Source of the DNA: Chromera velia
Lineage: Eukaryota; Sar; Chromeraceae
Assembly (NCBI GenBank): GCA_018398765.1
Contig: JAHBMJ010001840.1
Coordinates: 1-25,509, forward strand
DNA: 25,509 nucleotides
Direction: 5' to 3'
Shown here: positions 1 to 10,800 of the stretch, in pieces
Position numbering within the stretch: the first letter of the stretch is position 1
Layout of the letters: every line of letters begins with the position of its first letter
Translations under genes and position numbers: made by a program
Notes under the pieces: generated by a model
What the model was told of the DNA's origin: nothing
The model's database searches: none
Seen by the model: the letters and a program-made list of their open reading frames with translations, nothing else

Positions 1-31
<31 letters not shown>

Positions 32-49
32 GTCTCTGTCTCTGTCTCT

Positions 50-89
<40 letters not shown>

Positions 90-535
90 CTCTCTCTCTC
101 TCTGTGTCTCTCTCTTTCTCTTTTTCTCTCTCTCTCTCTCTGTCTCTCTCTGTCTCTCTCTTTCTCTCTCTCCGTCTCCCTCTTCTCCCTCTCTCTTTCC
201 TTCTCACTTTCTCCTAGCGCTTTCTCCCTTTCTCCCCCCCCCTCCCTCCCTCCCTCTCTCCGTCTCCTTCTCCCCCTCCTCCCTCCCTCCCTCTCTCCAT
301 CTCCTTCTCCGTCTCCCTCTCCCATCCCTCTCCCCCCTCCATCTCTCCCTCTCCCCGCCCCCTCTCCCCTCCTCCCTCTCTCTCTCTCTTACTCTCTCTC
401 TCTTACTCCCTCTCCCTCCGTCTCCTTCTCCTTCCCCCTCTCTTTCTTTTTCTCTCTCACTCTCTCTCTTTTACTCTCTCTCACATTTTCTCTTTCTCGC
501 TCTCTATCTCTCTCTATCTGTTTTTCACTTTCTCT
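1..535. repeat. Polypyrimidine (CT-rich) low-complexity tract
   Basis: The + strand is almost entirely C and T for more than 500 bases. Blocks of (CT)n alternate with (CCCT)n, (TTTC)n and C-runs. Purines are isolated single G or A bases. No open frame here is credible. It runs off the left edge, so its full length is unknown. Such tracts can form triplex DNA and are hard to assemble, which is a general property and not shown here. Confidence 0.95.
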
Positions 536-636
536 CTAGAAAGGGGTTGGGGGTCTGAATGAAGAGGAGCGAAGGAACAACAAAGCTGTACCGCCTCGAC
601 CGTGCTACTCCACTACTACCTGCGGCTTCGCATTTG

Positions 637-915
637 TTTTCCATCTTCGATTTTGAGTAAGCGACTGAAGGCTTGACCAAAGAGCCAGTGCCAAACGGAG
701 AAACCTGACCTAAATCAAACACAAGTCAGGGACTGGTGGATGCGTCTGGTCCTGCTGCCTTGTAAAAGAGTAAAAGCAGTTGGAGATAACGAATCCATCT
801 CTAACTTTCTTTAACCATCTCTCACTTTGAACTCCTTTTCTAGCTGCGATTTTGAGCAGCTGCCTAGAAGCTTGACCGAGGAACCGATACCAAGGAGCCG
901 AAGCAGAAATCTATG
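637..915. repeat. Two diverged direct repeat copies, ~199 bp apart
   Basis: A copy at about 637-716 and a copy at about 836-915 share CGATTTTGAG, then GCTTGACC and a purine-rich stretch, at roughly 70% identity by eye. On the minus strand both can be read as a similar peptide (GTGSLVK...SKSK versus GIGSSVK...SKSQ). They could therefore be remnants of duplicated coding sequence or simply a DNA repeat. No splice sites or start codon settle this. Confidence 0.55.
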
Positions 916-959
916 AAATTGGACAGATCCAAGTCTCGGTTTGAGCTCCGGATGCATTA

Positions 960-1190
960 TTGTCACAGACACGGGGAATGAAATTTTTTTGTGTACAAAA
1001 GTCCGTGCACAAAAGCCGCATGCAAAAGTTTGGGCCGAAAATCCGTCTGCACGGATTTGAGATTCCGCGCACAAATGTTGCGCGATTCCGCGTGCAAATG
1101 TTGCGTGCATGCGGTATTTCCACGTGTAAATGTTGTTGCATCCGTAAAAAAAAGTTTGCGGAAAGCGGCCGCTTGCAAATGTTTGTTTCA
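960..1190 (+). repeat. Left inverted arm (long TIR or MITE-like copy)
   Basis: This is an inverted copy of 4770-4969. The inner part is built from reiterated units resembling TTGCACGCGGAA and its complement, for example TTCCGCGCACAAATGTTGCG followed shortly by TTCCGCGTGCAAATGTTGCG. Small nested palindromes around GCATGC result. Similarity to the right arm is strong in the outer ~75 bp and looser inward. Short frames crossing it are not coding. Confidence 0.75.
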
Positions 1191-1774
1191 GTTCAAACAG
1201 GTGTGTCAGGAGAAGAGACAGCGGAAAAATTGTGAGATAGACCCTGCAGTCTCGCTAGCCGTTCCAGCAAAGCAGAGCGCTTTTGTGTGCGTACGCATCG
1301 TTTGGATGTGTGAGTATTGGGTGTGTCTGTATGTACGGTGCTTTCTGTTCCCTTGTTGGCGTGTCGACTGGTGTCCCTTAAGAATTGTGAATTGTACGCA
1401 GCGTTCTTGAGTTCTTTTCTCTTAGTTGTTGGCGTCGACTTGTGCCTATCGAGACTTAAGCGCAGCAATTCTGGGGTCTTTTCTCACGTAGAGTGGACCA
1501 GGTGTGCATTGAGAATTGTTTGTGTCTCTCGCTGGTAGCTGCCGAAGACAACAGCGCCCGAAAGAGAAATGCTGGTGGAGCCCGGTAACAACGCGGGCTT
1601 GGAGGTTAGTGGTGACCGGTAGAGGGTCGTCTGGTTGCATCTATGTACCAGGTCTTTTGGTGTGTTTGTGCCGGCATGTCTTCTGTTCTTCTGTAATTCT
1701 GTGTATGTACATACAAATGGTTGCATGGGGGGCGCTTGCAGAGTGCTCAGCCTGTTGGATCGAGAGACGCCCCC

Positions 1775-3971
1775 ATGGAGGGGGGGGACCAACCTAGGGA
1801 CCAACCTCCTCTGTCTGCAGCCGTCGCAACCGTGGAGGCAGCTCTGGTCCTCCATAGGCCGCCTCATGAGTCGGCCTCTCCAGGTACAGCAGAGTCGGCC
1901 CCTCCAGGTACGGCGGTTCCAAAGAGGGGGGGTGCCGCAGGACGGAAGAGAGGGAGGGTGGGGGCCGCTACCAACGCGCGAGCGCCGAGTATGGGGAACA
2001 CCCAGGGAATGGTGGGGGGTGCTACCGACCGAGGAAGGGGAACAACACGTGCCACTGGGGCCAGGGGAATAGGAAGAGGGGGGGGGCGCTCAGTAAGGGG
2101 GGGAGGGTCTGTAAGACCCTCAGGAGCTACTTCCGCAGTCCGGTCTGGAGGAGGGGAAGTTCCACGGGAGGTCGCGACCACCGGTGTGTGGAAAAAAAAG
2201 TGGGAGGCCTGGATTGACGAACTTGATTTTAGGTTGAGTAGGAGAGAAGTGTGGACTGTGGGAGCAATGTCGTCTTCCGTCCCATGGGAGTTGTACCCGT
2301 GGGTACCCAGTGAACTGCCGGAGCCCCCCAACCGCAACATCGCTTCCCTGTGCTTCTTCTCCACAGCCAAGGAGCTCGGATCCTCCAACCGGAGACGGCA
2401 TATGGGGAAATAGGGAGCGATCCCGCAGGGTGTGTTACCGGAAAACTTTGTTTTCGACAAGCTTCCGTTTGAGGAGTGGGCATACGAGTTGCGAGACAAA
2501 GCTATGCGCAAGGTAGGTGCTGTCACAATGATCATGCGGTCTTTGGTGGTCGGGCCAGTGTGACAGGTCTGCTTCGTTTTCTTCCTGTATTTCGCCAGCT
2601 ATGTTTTTGATCATCCTGCCAGTAGTCTTTATAATTTTTTTTGAGCAGCTCTTCTGTCAGCCTGCATGCCGACAGTCCCTGTGATTTTCTTCGGTGAGCA
2701 TGCAGGCTAACAGCTTTGAAAGCTTATGTGTATGCAGACGGATGAGGAGACAGGGGATGAGTCTGGACTGTCGCTCGAAGGCCTGCGGCTACAGGACTGT
2801 CCCTCCTTGCAGAGACTCGCTCAAGAGCTGCTATCGTCATTTGTCACGCGCTCCGCGGGGTTTTTCATCCCTTGGGCACCGCGGCACATCCACTCTGGAA
2901 AAATTGGTAAGGGGTCTTTAGCTCGGGAATATTTGGTATTGAAGACTACTAGTAGAGAAAATTAGCCTTCGATGGGGCAGATATTTTGATTTTAGCAGTG
3001 TTTTTTGCCTTATTTGAGCCTTTGTGGGAAAGTTTGGTAAGGGGGGGGCAAAAAAGGGAAAATTTGGCAGGGGTCTTAAAGTTCTGGTACCAAAAATTCC
3101 CGAGTGGATGGGCCGCATTGGGCACTCTGTTTTTTGCAGACAAACTCCCAGGGAAGACCCCTAGTCGAGAACAAAGAGGGGAAGCTTCTCCTTCCCCTTT
3201 TCTGGTTCAAAGACGGCACAAAAATGCAGGAGTTCAAGCGACTGCTTTTCCGCAACACACGGGATTTGGGTCAGCCCGACGGGGCAGTCCGTTTTCTGCG
3301 GGTAGGGGTGGATTGTCAGGTAGTCCAAACAAAGCTGCGAGAGAGAGTATCGATTCCAGATTGGCTTGAGTAGAACCCGGAGGGCGTAGCAGAGTTTCTT
3401 TGTTGTGCAGGGGCGTGGTGTCCTGTGGAGTGTCGACCGACAAACGATTCTGTCCAGCAGACCTCCGTGGGCAAGTTTATCACCCCTTTTGCCCCGTCCT
3501 TATGTTGTTTCATGCTCCAAGATGTGCACCCCGCATGCATCGCACGTCTTCCAACAACGGCAGATTGGTACTCTTTTGTGCAAGTGCGTTGTATGTCGGA
3601 TGTCGCCAGCATGCCTGCGGGGTTCACGGGCAAACTCGAAAAGGCCCTAGAGGAAGAGTATTCGACCTCTGCTGTGGCTCTCCTTTCTGCTGCTGCGGCT
3701 GCGAGCTCTTCTACGGCTGCGAGTTCCAATGCCCCGGCCACAAGCCCTGATGCGGACGCCTGTGGTGCAGAAGGGGAGGTGGAATTAGAGGAGGACGAGG
3801 GGGGAACTCTGAGTGATGAGGGAGATGATGAGGGAGGGGCGGGGAGGGGCGAGGAAGAAAAGGAGGGGTATGATGAAGCCAAGCTGCCCAAAGCCGTGCG
3901 AAAACAAAAGGACGAACTAGAGCGGCAAATTATTCGGAAAAGAGATAGTCAGTTCTTTCTTTCTTCGAAAT

Positions 3972-4008
<37 letters not shown>

Positions 4009-4028
4009 TTTCCTTCCTTCCTTCCTTC

Positions 4029-4061
<33 letters not shown>

Positions 4062-4966
4062 TTCCTTCCTTCCTTCCTTCTGTCCTTCCTTTCTTTCTTT
4101 CTTTCATTCATTCATTTTTCATTTCTTTCCTCTTTCCTTTGCCGATGATCCCTTGTGGGGAGGCAGTCAATCTTCTCTCTCTCTCGCTCGATGGATGGTT
4201 GGATGGATTGATGTATTTCCAGATTTTCTTTCTCTGTGCAGGTTCTATGACCAAGTCTTTGGGACTTTGGGGAAGCTGAAAGACATGATAGGTGACGGTT
4301 CGGGGACCGACATTCTCTTTACCTACTCCACGGAGCTTCAAGCAGGCCTGACGGCTCTGTTCCTGTACAAGCCATGCTGCCCCATAGCGGTTCCGGTAGA
4401 CGTTTCTGCGGATGCCATCTTGGCGTACGGGCAGGATGAGGGGACAGACTCCGACTTTCCCTGGCACCTCGCAAGAGTTGCGTGAGTCTTTTTAAAGTTT
4501 CTTGCGTGTGTCTTTCTGTCTGTGTTCCCTCTTTATGTTTTCTTCGTCTTTGTTTTCGTGTTCCAGATAGTTTTCTAGTGCTCCTGCTTCTGTTCCTCCC
4601 TGTTTTCCGCCCCCCCGTTTTTTTTTTTCTTAGACTACCCTGTGTTCCTCCGTAAGGTGTCTCCACTAGTGTTTCAGCGCCTCATGTTTTTCTTTCAGGT
4701 ACTATATTCAGGCATGGCATGCCCTCAAGGACAACTCCATAGTAGACACATCTCTGTTTTTCCGTTTGAAGAACGCCCCTACCGCAAAAACAAACATCCG
4801 CATACAAATCTTTGCATGCGAACAACTTTTGCACGCGGAAATCCGCTCGCAGAAATTTGCTATTCCGCGTGCACGGATTTTATCGTGGAACAGCAAAAAA
4901 CTTTTGCACGCGGCTTTTGTGCACGGACTTTTGTATACGGAAAAATCTCATTCCCCATGTCTGTAA
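1775..4966 (+). CDS. Spliced gene of unknown family lying between the inverted arms
   Basis: I do not recognise the family. A consistent seven-exon model is 1775-2302, 2429-2512, 2738-2935, 3140-3319, 3458-3867, 4242-4481 and 4699-4966, about 635 aa, with phases matching at each junction. Exons 2, 3, 4, 6 and 7 look clearly coding (for example PLFWFKDGTKMQEF, FGTLGKLKDMI, YYIQAWHALKDN). Their acceptors are at 2428, 2737, 3139, 4241 and 4698, with donors GTAGGT at 2513 and GTGAGT at 4482. The N-terminus (about residues 1-150) is basic, Gly/Arg-rich and probably disordered. The middle has Ala/Ser and Glu/Asp runs. Uncertain points: an in-frame TAG at 2411 must be spliced out, GTAAGG at 2907 is a stronger donor than 2936 but breaks the frame, and the exon-5 end could be 3947 instead of 3867. 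The last exon runs about 190 nt into the right repeat arm and stops there at TAA 4964-4966. It may be an element-encoded protein or a host gene with a repeat-derived tail. Confidence 0.5.
3955..4112. repeat. (TTTC)n / (TTCC)n microsatellite in an intron
   Basis: About 155 bp of TTTC and TTCC units lie between two exons of the unknown gene. Frames through it encode only Phe/Leu/Ser or Lys/Glu/Arg runs on the two strands and are not genes. It sits right after a possible donor GTCAGT at 3948. Confidence 0.95.
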
Positions 4967-4969
4967 CAA
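4770..4969 (-). repeat. Right inverted arm (long TIR or MITE-like copy)
   Basis: This is the inverted counterpart of 960-1190, ending GTCTGTAACAA before TA. It holds the same TTTTGCACGCGG-type units. It is read through by the final exon of the upstream gene, which finds its stop in the terminal TGTAACAA. Sequence after 4971 has no counterpart left of 958, so the arms end here. Confidence 0.75.
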
Positions 4970-4971
4970 TA

Positions 4972-5655
4972 CTTGAGTGTAATTTCATCTGTCTGGTAAT
5001 AATGAAATACCTGTCGTATGAAATTCAGTTTTTTGAACATTTCAGTGGTTTTCTTTATTTGTGAGGACCAGAGAACTTTATCAGGTTCAAAACTGAGTAT
5101 CGGATTTGTGTACTTCCCTGCGATGGTAATATGGTTCTATGTGGCATTCTAATTCATGCTGCGAGACTCAACTCCTCTGTGCGAGAATATGACCCCGAGG
5201 CGAGGATTTTTGCGGATCTTGACGAGTCCTCGCCTTTTTTTCCCGTGCGCGCCGCTGCTCTATCGTTTTAAAACATAAAAACAAAAACCGAGGCCCAGGG
5301 CCCCGCGCATGCAGCAATGTCACAACGCCGTCACAAGCTATTCACAAGCTATATGCATGGAAGCTGGACATGCAGATGGACGGATACGTCAGCCCATCTC
5401 ATGCCTTTGGTTCTCCCAATGTTCTCCCAGCAGAACGATGTGGACGGATGTGTCAGCTGAGAAGAGAAGGGAAAGTGGAATCCTGAACTGGTTTCAACGC
5501 TCTGTAACTTATCCTCAGGCTTGAGACACCGTGTCTTTGTCCTTCAGTCTGGCAACCGCATCTGATCTGACTGCACCTGTAACATCTGCTTGTCTATCCG
5601 AATCTCGTTGTTGTCACTGTGCGAGGAACACAAGGAGGACAAGAGAGCGTTCAAG
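4972..5655. other. Intergenic region upstream of the ankyrin gene
   Basis: No convincing gene is seen. The region holds a stem-loop followed by a T-run (5198-5242) and two short direct repeats of TGGACGGAT(A/G)(C/T)GTCAGC at about 5377 and 5440. The sequence just before the ATG at 5656 is open in frame back to a TGA at 5563 but has no in-frame ATG. The promoter and 5' untranslated leader of the ankyrin gene should be here. No TATA element was identified with confidence. Confidence 0.6.
5198..5242 (+). other. Stem-loop followed by T8
   Basis: AGGCGAGGA (5198-5206) pairs perfectly with TCCTCGCCT (5227-5235) around a 20-nt loop. A run of eight T (5235-5242) follows. The layout resembles a terminator for a small RNA or an RNA polymerase III stop, but no A-box was recognised upstream. 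GGTTCAAAACT near 5083 is only a weak B-box lookalike. Function is unassigned. Confidence 0.3.
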
Positions 5656-6012
5656 ATGGTGTACCGTGTGAAGCGGCACCCTGATGGGCGTCTTGATATC
5701 AACTCGTTGACGTTCTTTCCTTGGTGGGTGACGATCTGCAACTTTCTCCAAATTTGGGAGTTCCCCGTGCTCCTTAAGGTCTCAAAGGGGTTCAAGAATC
5801 CGGTGGACAACTTTGGCGGTGCCATGTGGCACAAGTTTCTCATCACTCGTCTTTACATCATTCTGAAGAAGCGGCACATCGAGGAACAGAAGCTCTGTAA
5901 CGTGACGATGTCGGAATTGGAAGAGAAGTTCGACTTCAAAGACCCAATCAACGCGACAGTTGCCCCCGAGGCGGGGCTGCAGTGGAAGGAGCTGGCGAGA
6001 CAGTCGATGCAG
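5656..6012 (+). CDS. Ankyrin gene exon 1: unique N-terminal domain (119 aa)
   Basis: This exon encodes a non-repetitive, compact-looking sequence with aromatic clusters (FFPWWVTICNFL, FGGAMWHKFL) and a basic helix (LKKRHIEEQKL). It ends at donor GTACGT in phase 0. I do not recognise the domain. It has no low-complexity sequence, unlike later exons, so it may be a folded module that determines specificity. The minus-strand frame over 5544-5846 is a shadow. Confidence 0.75.
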
Positions 6013-7839
6013 GTACGTCGGTGGGTGTTCCAGAGAGAAAAGATGAAGGTATGGGGAACCGGAGCGAGAGGTTTTCAAGCGATCAAAGCAGAGAGGCTGT
6101 TTGCTTAAAGGCTGATCGTTCAAACAACAGCTAGGGTCTAGTGCTTGAAGAGAGAGTTTTTGGGGTACTCCCAGAAGAGAACAGGCAAGTATGAAAGCCG
6201 CCCCCTCCGCACCGCTTGTCTTGCCACGACAAGGGACGAGGCAGAGCCACCGAAGAAGCACCCCAAACCCACACAAGAGGCTGGCCCAGTGCTTGCCCCG
6301 ATCCACAAGAAAGGAACACCAAGGGCTTCTGCGTGGAAGAAGAGGAATGCCAGGTTGAATGATGGGTCAAAACAATGGAGTGCACTTTTTGAAACCCAGC
6401 AAGCCTCTTTCTTTTTCTCTTCAACTTTTGTTGGGGCACATGTGTGTCTCCACTACCGCTTTTGAGTGAACGGACAGGTCTCGTTGCGTTCCAGATCACT
6501 TCATCGTCAAGCTTCTCAGAAGCCCCCCCCCTCTCTTCAACTTTGTCTCTGCAGCTGTCCACCAACCTCCTCCACTGGGCCGTGAAGGAGAAACAGATCA
6601 CGGTGGTCAAAAATCTCCTTCACTTGGGGGCAGAAGTCGATCAGAGGACACAGGTGTGTAGGCGTGGCTTTGTGCACATTTTTTTCAAACATGTTTCTGA
6701 CTGTGGGTGCATGCGTTTCTGTATCTATTTGACTCCCTCCAGTGGCGGACATCTGTTGATTACAGAACGATGGTCTGCGTCTGCGTTTGGGGTCGTATGA
6801 TTCCGTCTACCTCCGCATGTGTCTTGTTCCGACCTACTTTCTCCCTCCTGCTGCCGTTCGATCGTGCTTGCTTGCCTGTGAGATCCGTCTGCCAACGCTT
6901 CTTTCGGTCGTCCTGCTCTATTTTGTCTCCTCCCCTCTCATTTTCTTGGATGACATGGAAGGGAATCGGGTGGGGGCTGCCTGTTCTTAGCTGGATGGCT
7001 AATTGTCGGAGGGGCCGTGCAGCGTCAGGCAGGCAGACCGTGAAGCATTGCATGAGGCCTGCATCTAGGTCCTTCTGCTGTGTGTATTCCCGGTATCCGC
7101 AAGAGCTGGGTTTCTGCGTGTACTTATGTATGCACGCACTTTAATTCTGCATATCGTGCATGCAGGCGGAGAGCACGGCCCTCCACCAGGCCTCGATTGA
7201 TGGTCTTGCGGACATCGCAGAAACGCTCCTCGACGCGGGGGCGCTCGTGAACAGACACGACACGGTGGGTGCGTGGGGAGGCCGGGGGTTCTTCGAGGGG
7301 CTGGCTGCACACGGCAATACTGGGGAGGGGGAAGGAAGGAAACTCCCGACTCTGCACTCCTCTTGCTTCATCCTGGGTTGTCTCGCTTTGGTTTGGTTTG
7401 TTTGCATGTGAACGCGTACGGTTTGGTGGACAGGTCTGTCCCTGTTTGCATCATGCAGCTTCGAGACAGTCCCTTGCACCTGGCTATTGCCGGAGGACAC
7501 ACAAAGCTGGCGATTCTCTTGATCGAGCGGGGCGCAGATATCTCCTCGAGGAATTGGGTCGGTCGGTCGGTGGAGGGAAGCGAGTCATCCAATAATTTCG
7601 TGAGCGCATTTCATTTCTCCAAGTCTTGTTTTGCCGCCTCCTCTGTTCTCTCTCTCACCCGCTTTCCCTCTTTTTTGTGTGGATTGGCCAACTCACACGC
7701 GTCTTTTTTTGTGTGTGTCCGTCTGCAGAAGGAAATGTGCCCCCTCGCAATAGCAGCGAAAACGGGGAATCTGGAGGTCACAAAGGTCCTCGTGGCCAAA
7801 GGGGCCAACCTGAACAGAATCAACAAGGTCGGTCAGTCA

Positions 7840-7871
<32 letters not shown>

Positions 7872-10800
7872 GGTAGAAAGGAAAGAAGAAAGAAAAATAA
7901 AAAGTCATTTAATATGTCATTCAGCCTGTCAACCTTTGTCAGAAGATGTATGCGCAAGTTGAAAAGCTAGCTGGGCAGATGCGTAAGTTCGTATCTTTTC
8001 TCTTCTTTGTGAGGGTGGGTGCGTCGTCGGATGTTCCTTCACTTCTCTTTTTCTTTTCAATGCCTTCTTTGCTTTGGCTTTTGGCTGCTCTCGGAGATTG
8101 TCTCTGTGTGACTGTTTGTGTCTATGAGTCTTTTTGTGTGTGAATAAAGACTTTTTGTTGTGTTGAAAAATGCAGTTTGGGAAGACGCCTCTTTCCCACG
8201 CGTGCTTCTTTGGATTCCCTGAGGTCGCCTCTTTTCTTCTTCAGCAGGGGGCTCTCGTGCTGCCAGTCAGTTGTCTCTCCTCTCCTCAGGCTGGTTGCTC
8301 CTTGCTCTTCCTCTCTCTTCGCCTGTGGTAGTCCTTTCTGTGCTCTGCTCTCGGAACCCTGCAAATTGATTTCTTCCTGCCTCTTTCTACTCTCTGGGTG
8401 AATGACCAAGGATAAAACAATATATCCATCAGACGTATGGGGATCGAACGCACTTATGCATGGATAAATCTACTGCTCCCTTTGTGCAGCCGAACCCGAA
8501 CAGAAACCCCTTCACCGTCCCTGGAGAGAAGGAAAAGGGCACCCCGGTGATTCCATCCGATGACCCAGAGGAGGCCCCCCTCCCCTCTCTACTCGACGCA
8601 GCAGGTGGCGAATCTTCAGACGACCCCAACGCCAAAGAGGAGCAGGACAAGAACGGGGGGGTGGTGCACCCCCTCCACGCAGCAGCTTACCACGGGGGTC
8701 TGGCAGTGCTCAGAGTCCTCAAAGAGGCTTCCGAGGAGCCCAAACACACAGAACACTTCAAAGACATCAAGGTGGGAACGGAATCATCAATCATCATACA
8801 TTTTGTTGTTTGCACACTAAACGACGCAAAGATGATCACTAACCATCTGAGAACGCTCTTGTCGACACCTTGCGATCATTCGCAAGCACATTCATGATGA
8901 CATCGATGTCAGTGAAAAACACGCGAGCCTGCGACGATTTTATGCGTGTACACATCCAAACCAAATACACACTGAAATGAAATATGTTTATCTTTTTTGC
9001 TTTCTGACTGCGTGCAGTCGGGGAAGGACGGGCGACCCCTCCAGATCGCTGTGGACCGCAAACACCCCCCCGAGGTCGCTGCGTTCCTCATCGATGAGTT
9101 TGGGCTGGACCCCAATGGGCCCCCTCCGTCGTCTTCTTCATCTTCTTCTTCTTCTTCGTCTTCTTCGACGGAGGCAAAGGAGAAGACGAAGGAGGGGGAG
9201 GAGAAGGAGGGGGAGAAAAAGGAGAAAGGGGGGGGGATAAAGGAGAAGGGGGGAGAGGAGAAGAAAGATGAGACAGCCGCCACAGGGAAGGAGAAAGAAG
9301 AGGTAGAGGGGGGGAATGAAGGGAAGGGACTGGGCGGGGAAGAAAAGTCCGCAGAGGAGGCCTCAAGCTCCTCCTCTTCTTCTTCCTCTTCCTGTGCACC
9401 TTCTGCGGAGGCTGCGAGTAAAGCAGAAGATGGGGAAGAGAAAAAGGAAAAACCTGAGGAGAGCAAAGAACCGTCGAAAGAGGAGAAGGGCAGCAGTTCT
9501 GAAGGGGCAGAAAACAACAAAGAAAAAGCCAAGGAAAAGAGTGGAGAAAAAGGCAAGGAGGATCAGAAGGCGAAAGACAAGGAAAAGGAAAAGGAGAAAG
9601 AGAACAAGGAAAGGTTCATTCTCAAGTTGTGGGAGCAGGGGCTCACAAGAGTCCTCAAAGCGGTTGGTTAATCACTGCCCCCGCATATTTGCTTTCTTGG
9701 CCCTTCTGTGCTTTTTCTTCCTTCGTTCAACGCTTCCTCCCACCTTTTTTCCTTCCTTACCTGTATTCTCTCTCCATTTTCTCTTCGTCATTTTCATCTG
9801 TTCCTCCGCAAACCTGTCATCGACTTTTCGATTCATTGCTTGCCTCATTCCTTTTCTTCTGCTTTGTTTTTCGTTACTTCTGCAACTCTCTCGTTCGTGC
9901 GATAGATGAGTATCTTGCTTTTCTTTGCCCCGCACACATGCAATACTTCTTCATTCCCTTGTTCTCTTTGGGAACCTCTATTGTTTTGTGGACATTTGTT
10001 TTTCTTCTTCATGTCTACAGAAAAAAACCTTCATTCGCTCTCTGTTCCCTCCCGCCTGCTGACGCACGCATGCAGACCAACAGAGCCCCCCGTGTGTGTC
10101 AGTTAATTTAAAAAGGCATACAAACCACACTATATGACTTTCTTACTATGCTGACGCACGCATGCAGACCAACAGAGCCCCCCCCCTTCACAGAGCCTGC
10201 GCCCTCGACCTCCCGGAAATCGCTGAGGTCCTCCTCTCGAAGGGCGCCAAGCCATCGGCCCCCTTTGAGGGCCTGCACCCGGTCCACGTGGCGGCGCTCT
10301 GTGGGCATCCCCGCATGGTCTCTCTGTTGGTTCGGAACTTCGGCGTCTCCGTGAACACCTGCGCCTTCACTGACAAGGTCGGCCGGCAATTAAAGAGAGA
10401 GAGGACAGACAGACAGACAGACAGACAGACAGAGAAAAACTGCATTTCCATTTGATTCTCTTGTGCTGCAGGTCTGTCAATATGTTCTGAAGCAGACAGA
10501 GGTCTGCAACTCCAGTTTCAGTTCTTTCACCGCTGTCAGGAGAAGTTTCTGTCGTCCATTCGGTCTTTTCTTTTCTCTGCAAGCACTTTCGTAATCACTT
10601 CCCTCCCAGCTTCTAGCATCGTGGATGGCGATCTGATTACAGGACGACACTCAAAACACGACGATCATTCTTCTGCCCGTACATGAACTTTCCCTGCAGG
10701 GCGAGCTGACAGCCCCCACCCCTCTGTACCTTGCTGCAAGAGAGGGGCACTGGGGGCTCGTCACCTTCCTTCTGGAGGACAAGCACATCAAGGCCATCCC

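Larger units (their letters stand above)
958..4971 (+). mobile_element. Candidate ~4.0-kb DNA transposon with long inverted arms and TA flanks
   Basis: The left arm begins TTGTCACAGAC at 960 and the right arm ends GTCTGTAACAA at 4969. These are inverted copies, about 88% identical by eye over the outer ~73 bp. Both ends are directly bordered by TA (958-959 and 4970-4971), which could be a TA target-site duplication like those of Tc1/mariner-type elements. A multi-exon gene of unknown family fills the space between the arms. The competing view is two independent insertions of one ~200-bp repeat family in opposite orientation beside a host gene. No DDE-type catalytic pattern was recognised in the encoded protein. 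Confidence 0.45.

Noticed and set aside
1864-2535. 223-aa minus-strand Pro/Ser-rich frame
   Set aside because: The plus strand has a phase-consistent exon series with donor GTAGGT. The minus frame mirrors its Gly/Arg-rich part.
5080-5242. tRNA or SINE with Pol III boxes
   Set aside because: Only a weak B-box-like GGTTCAAAACT is seen, with no A-box and no cloverleaf.
7828-7872. CRISPR-like array
   Set aside because: It is a short-unit microsatellite with no spacers. The other repeats in the window are also simple sequence or two-copy.
8909-9556. 215-aa minus-strand frame rich in Ser, Phe and Pro
   Set aside because: It is the complement of the Lys/Glu/Ser linker of ankyrin exon 8, with no independent start, motif or splice signals.
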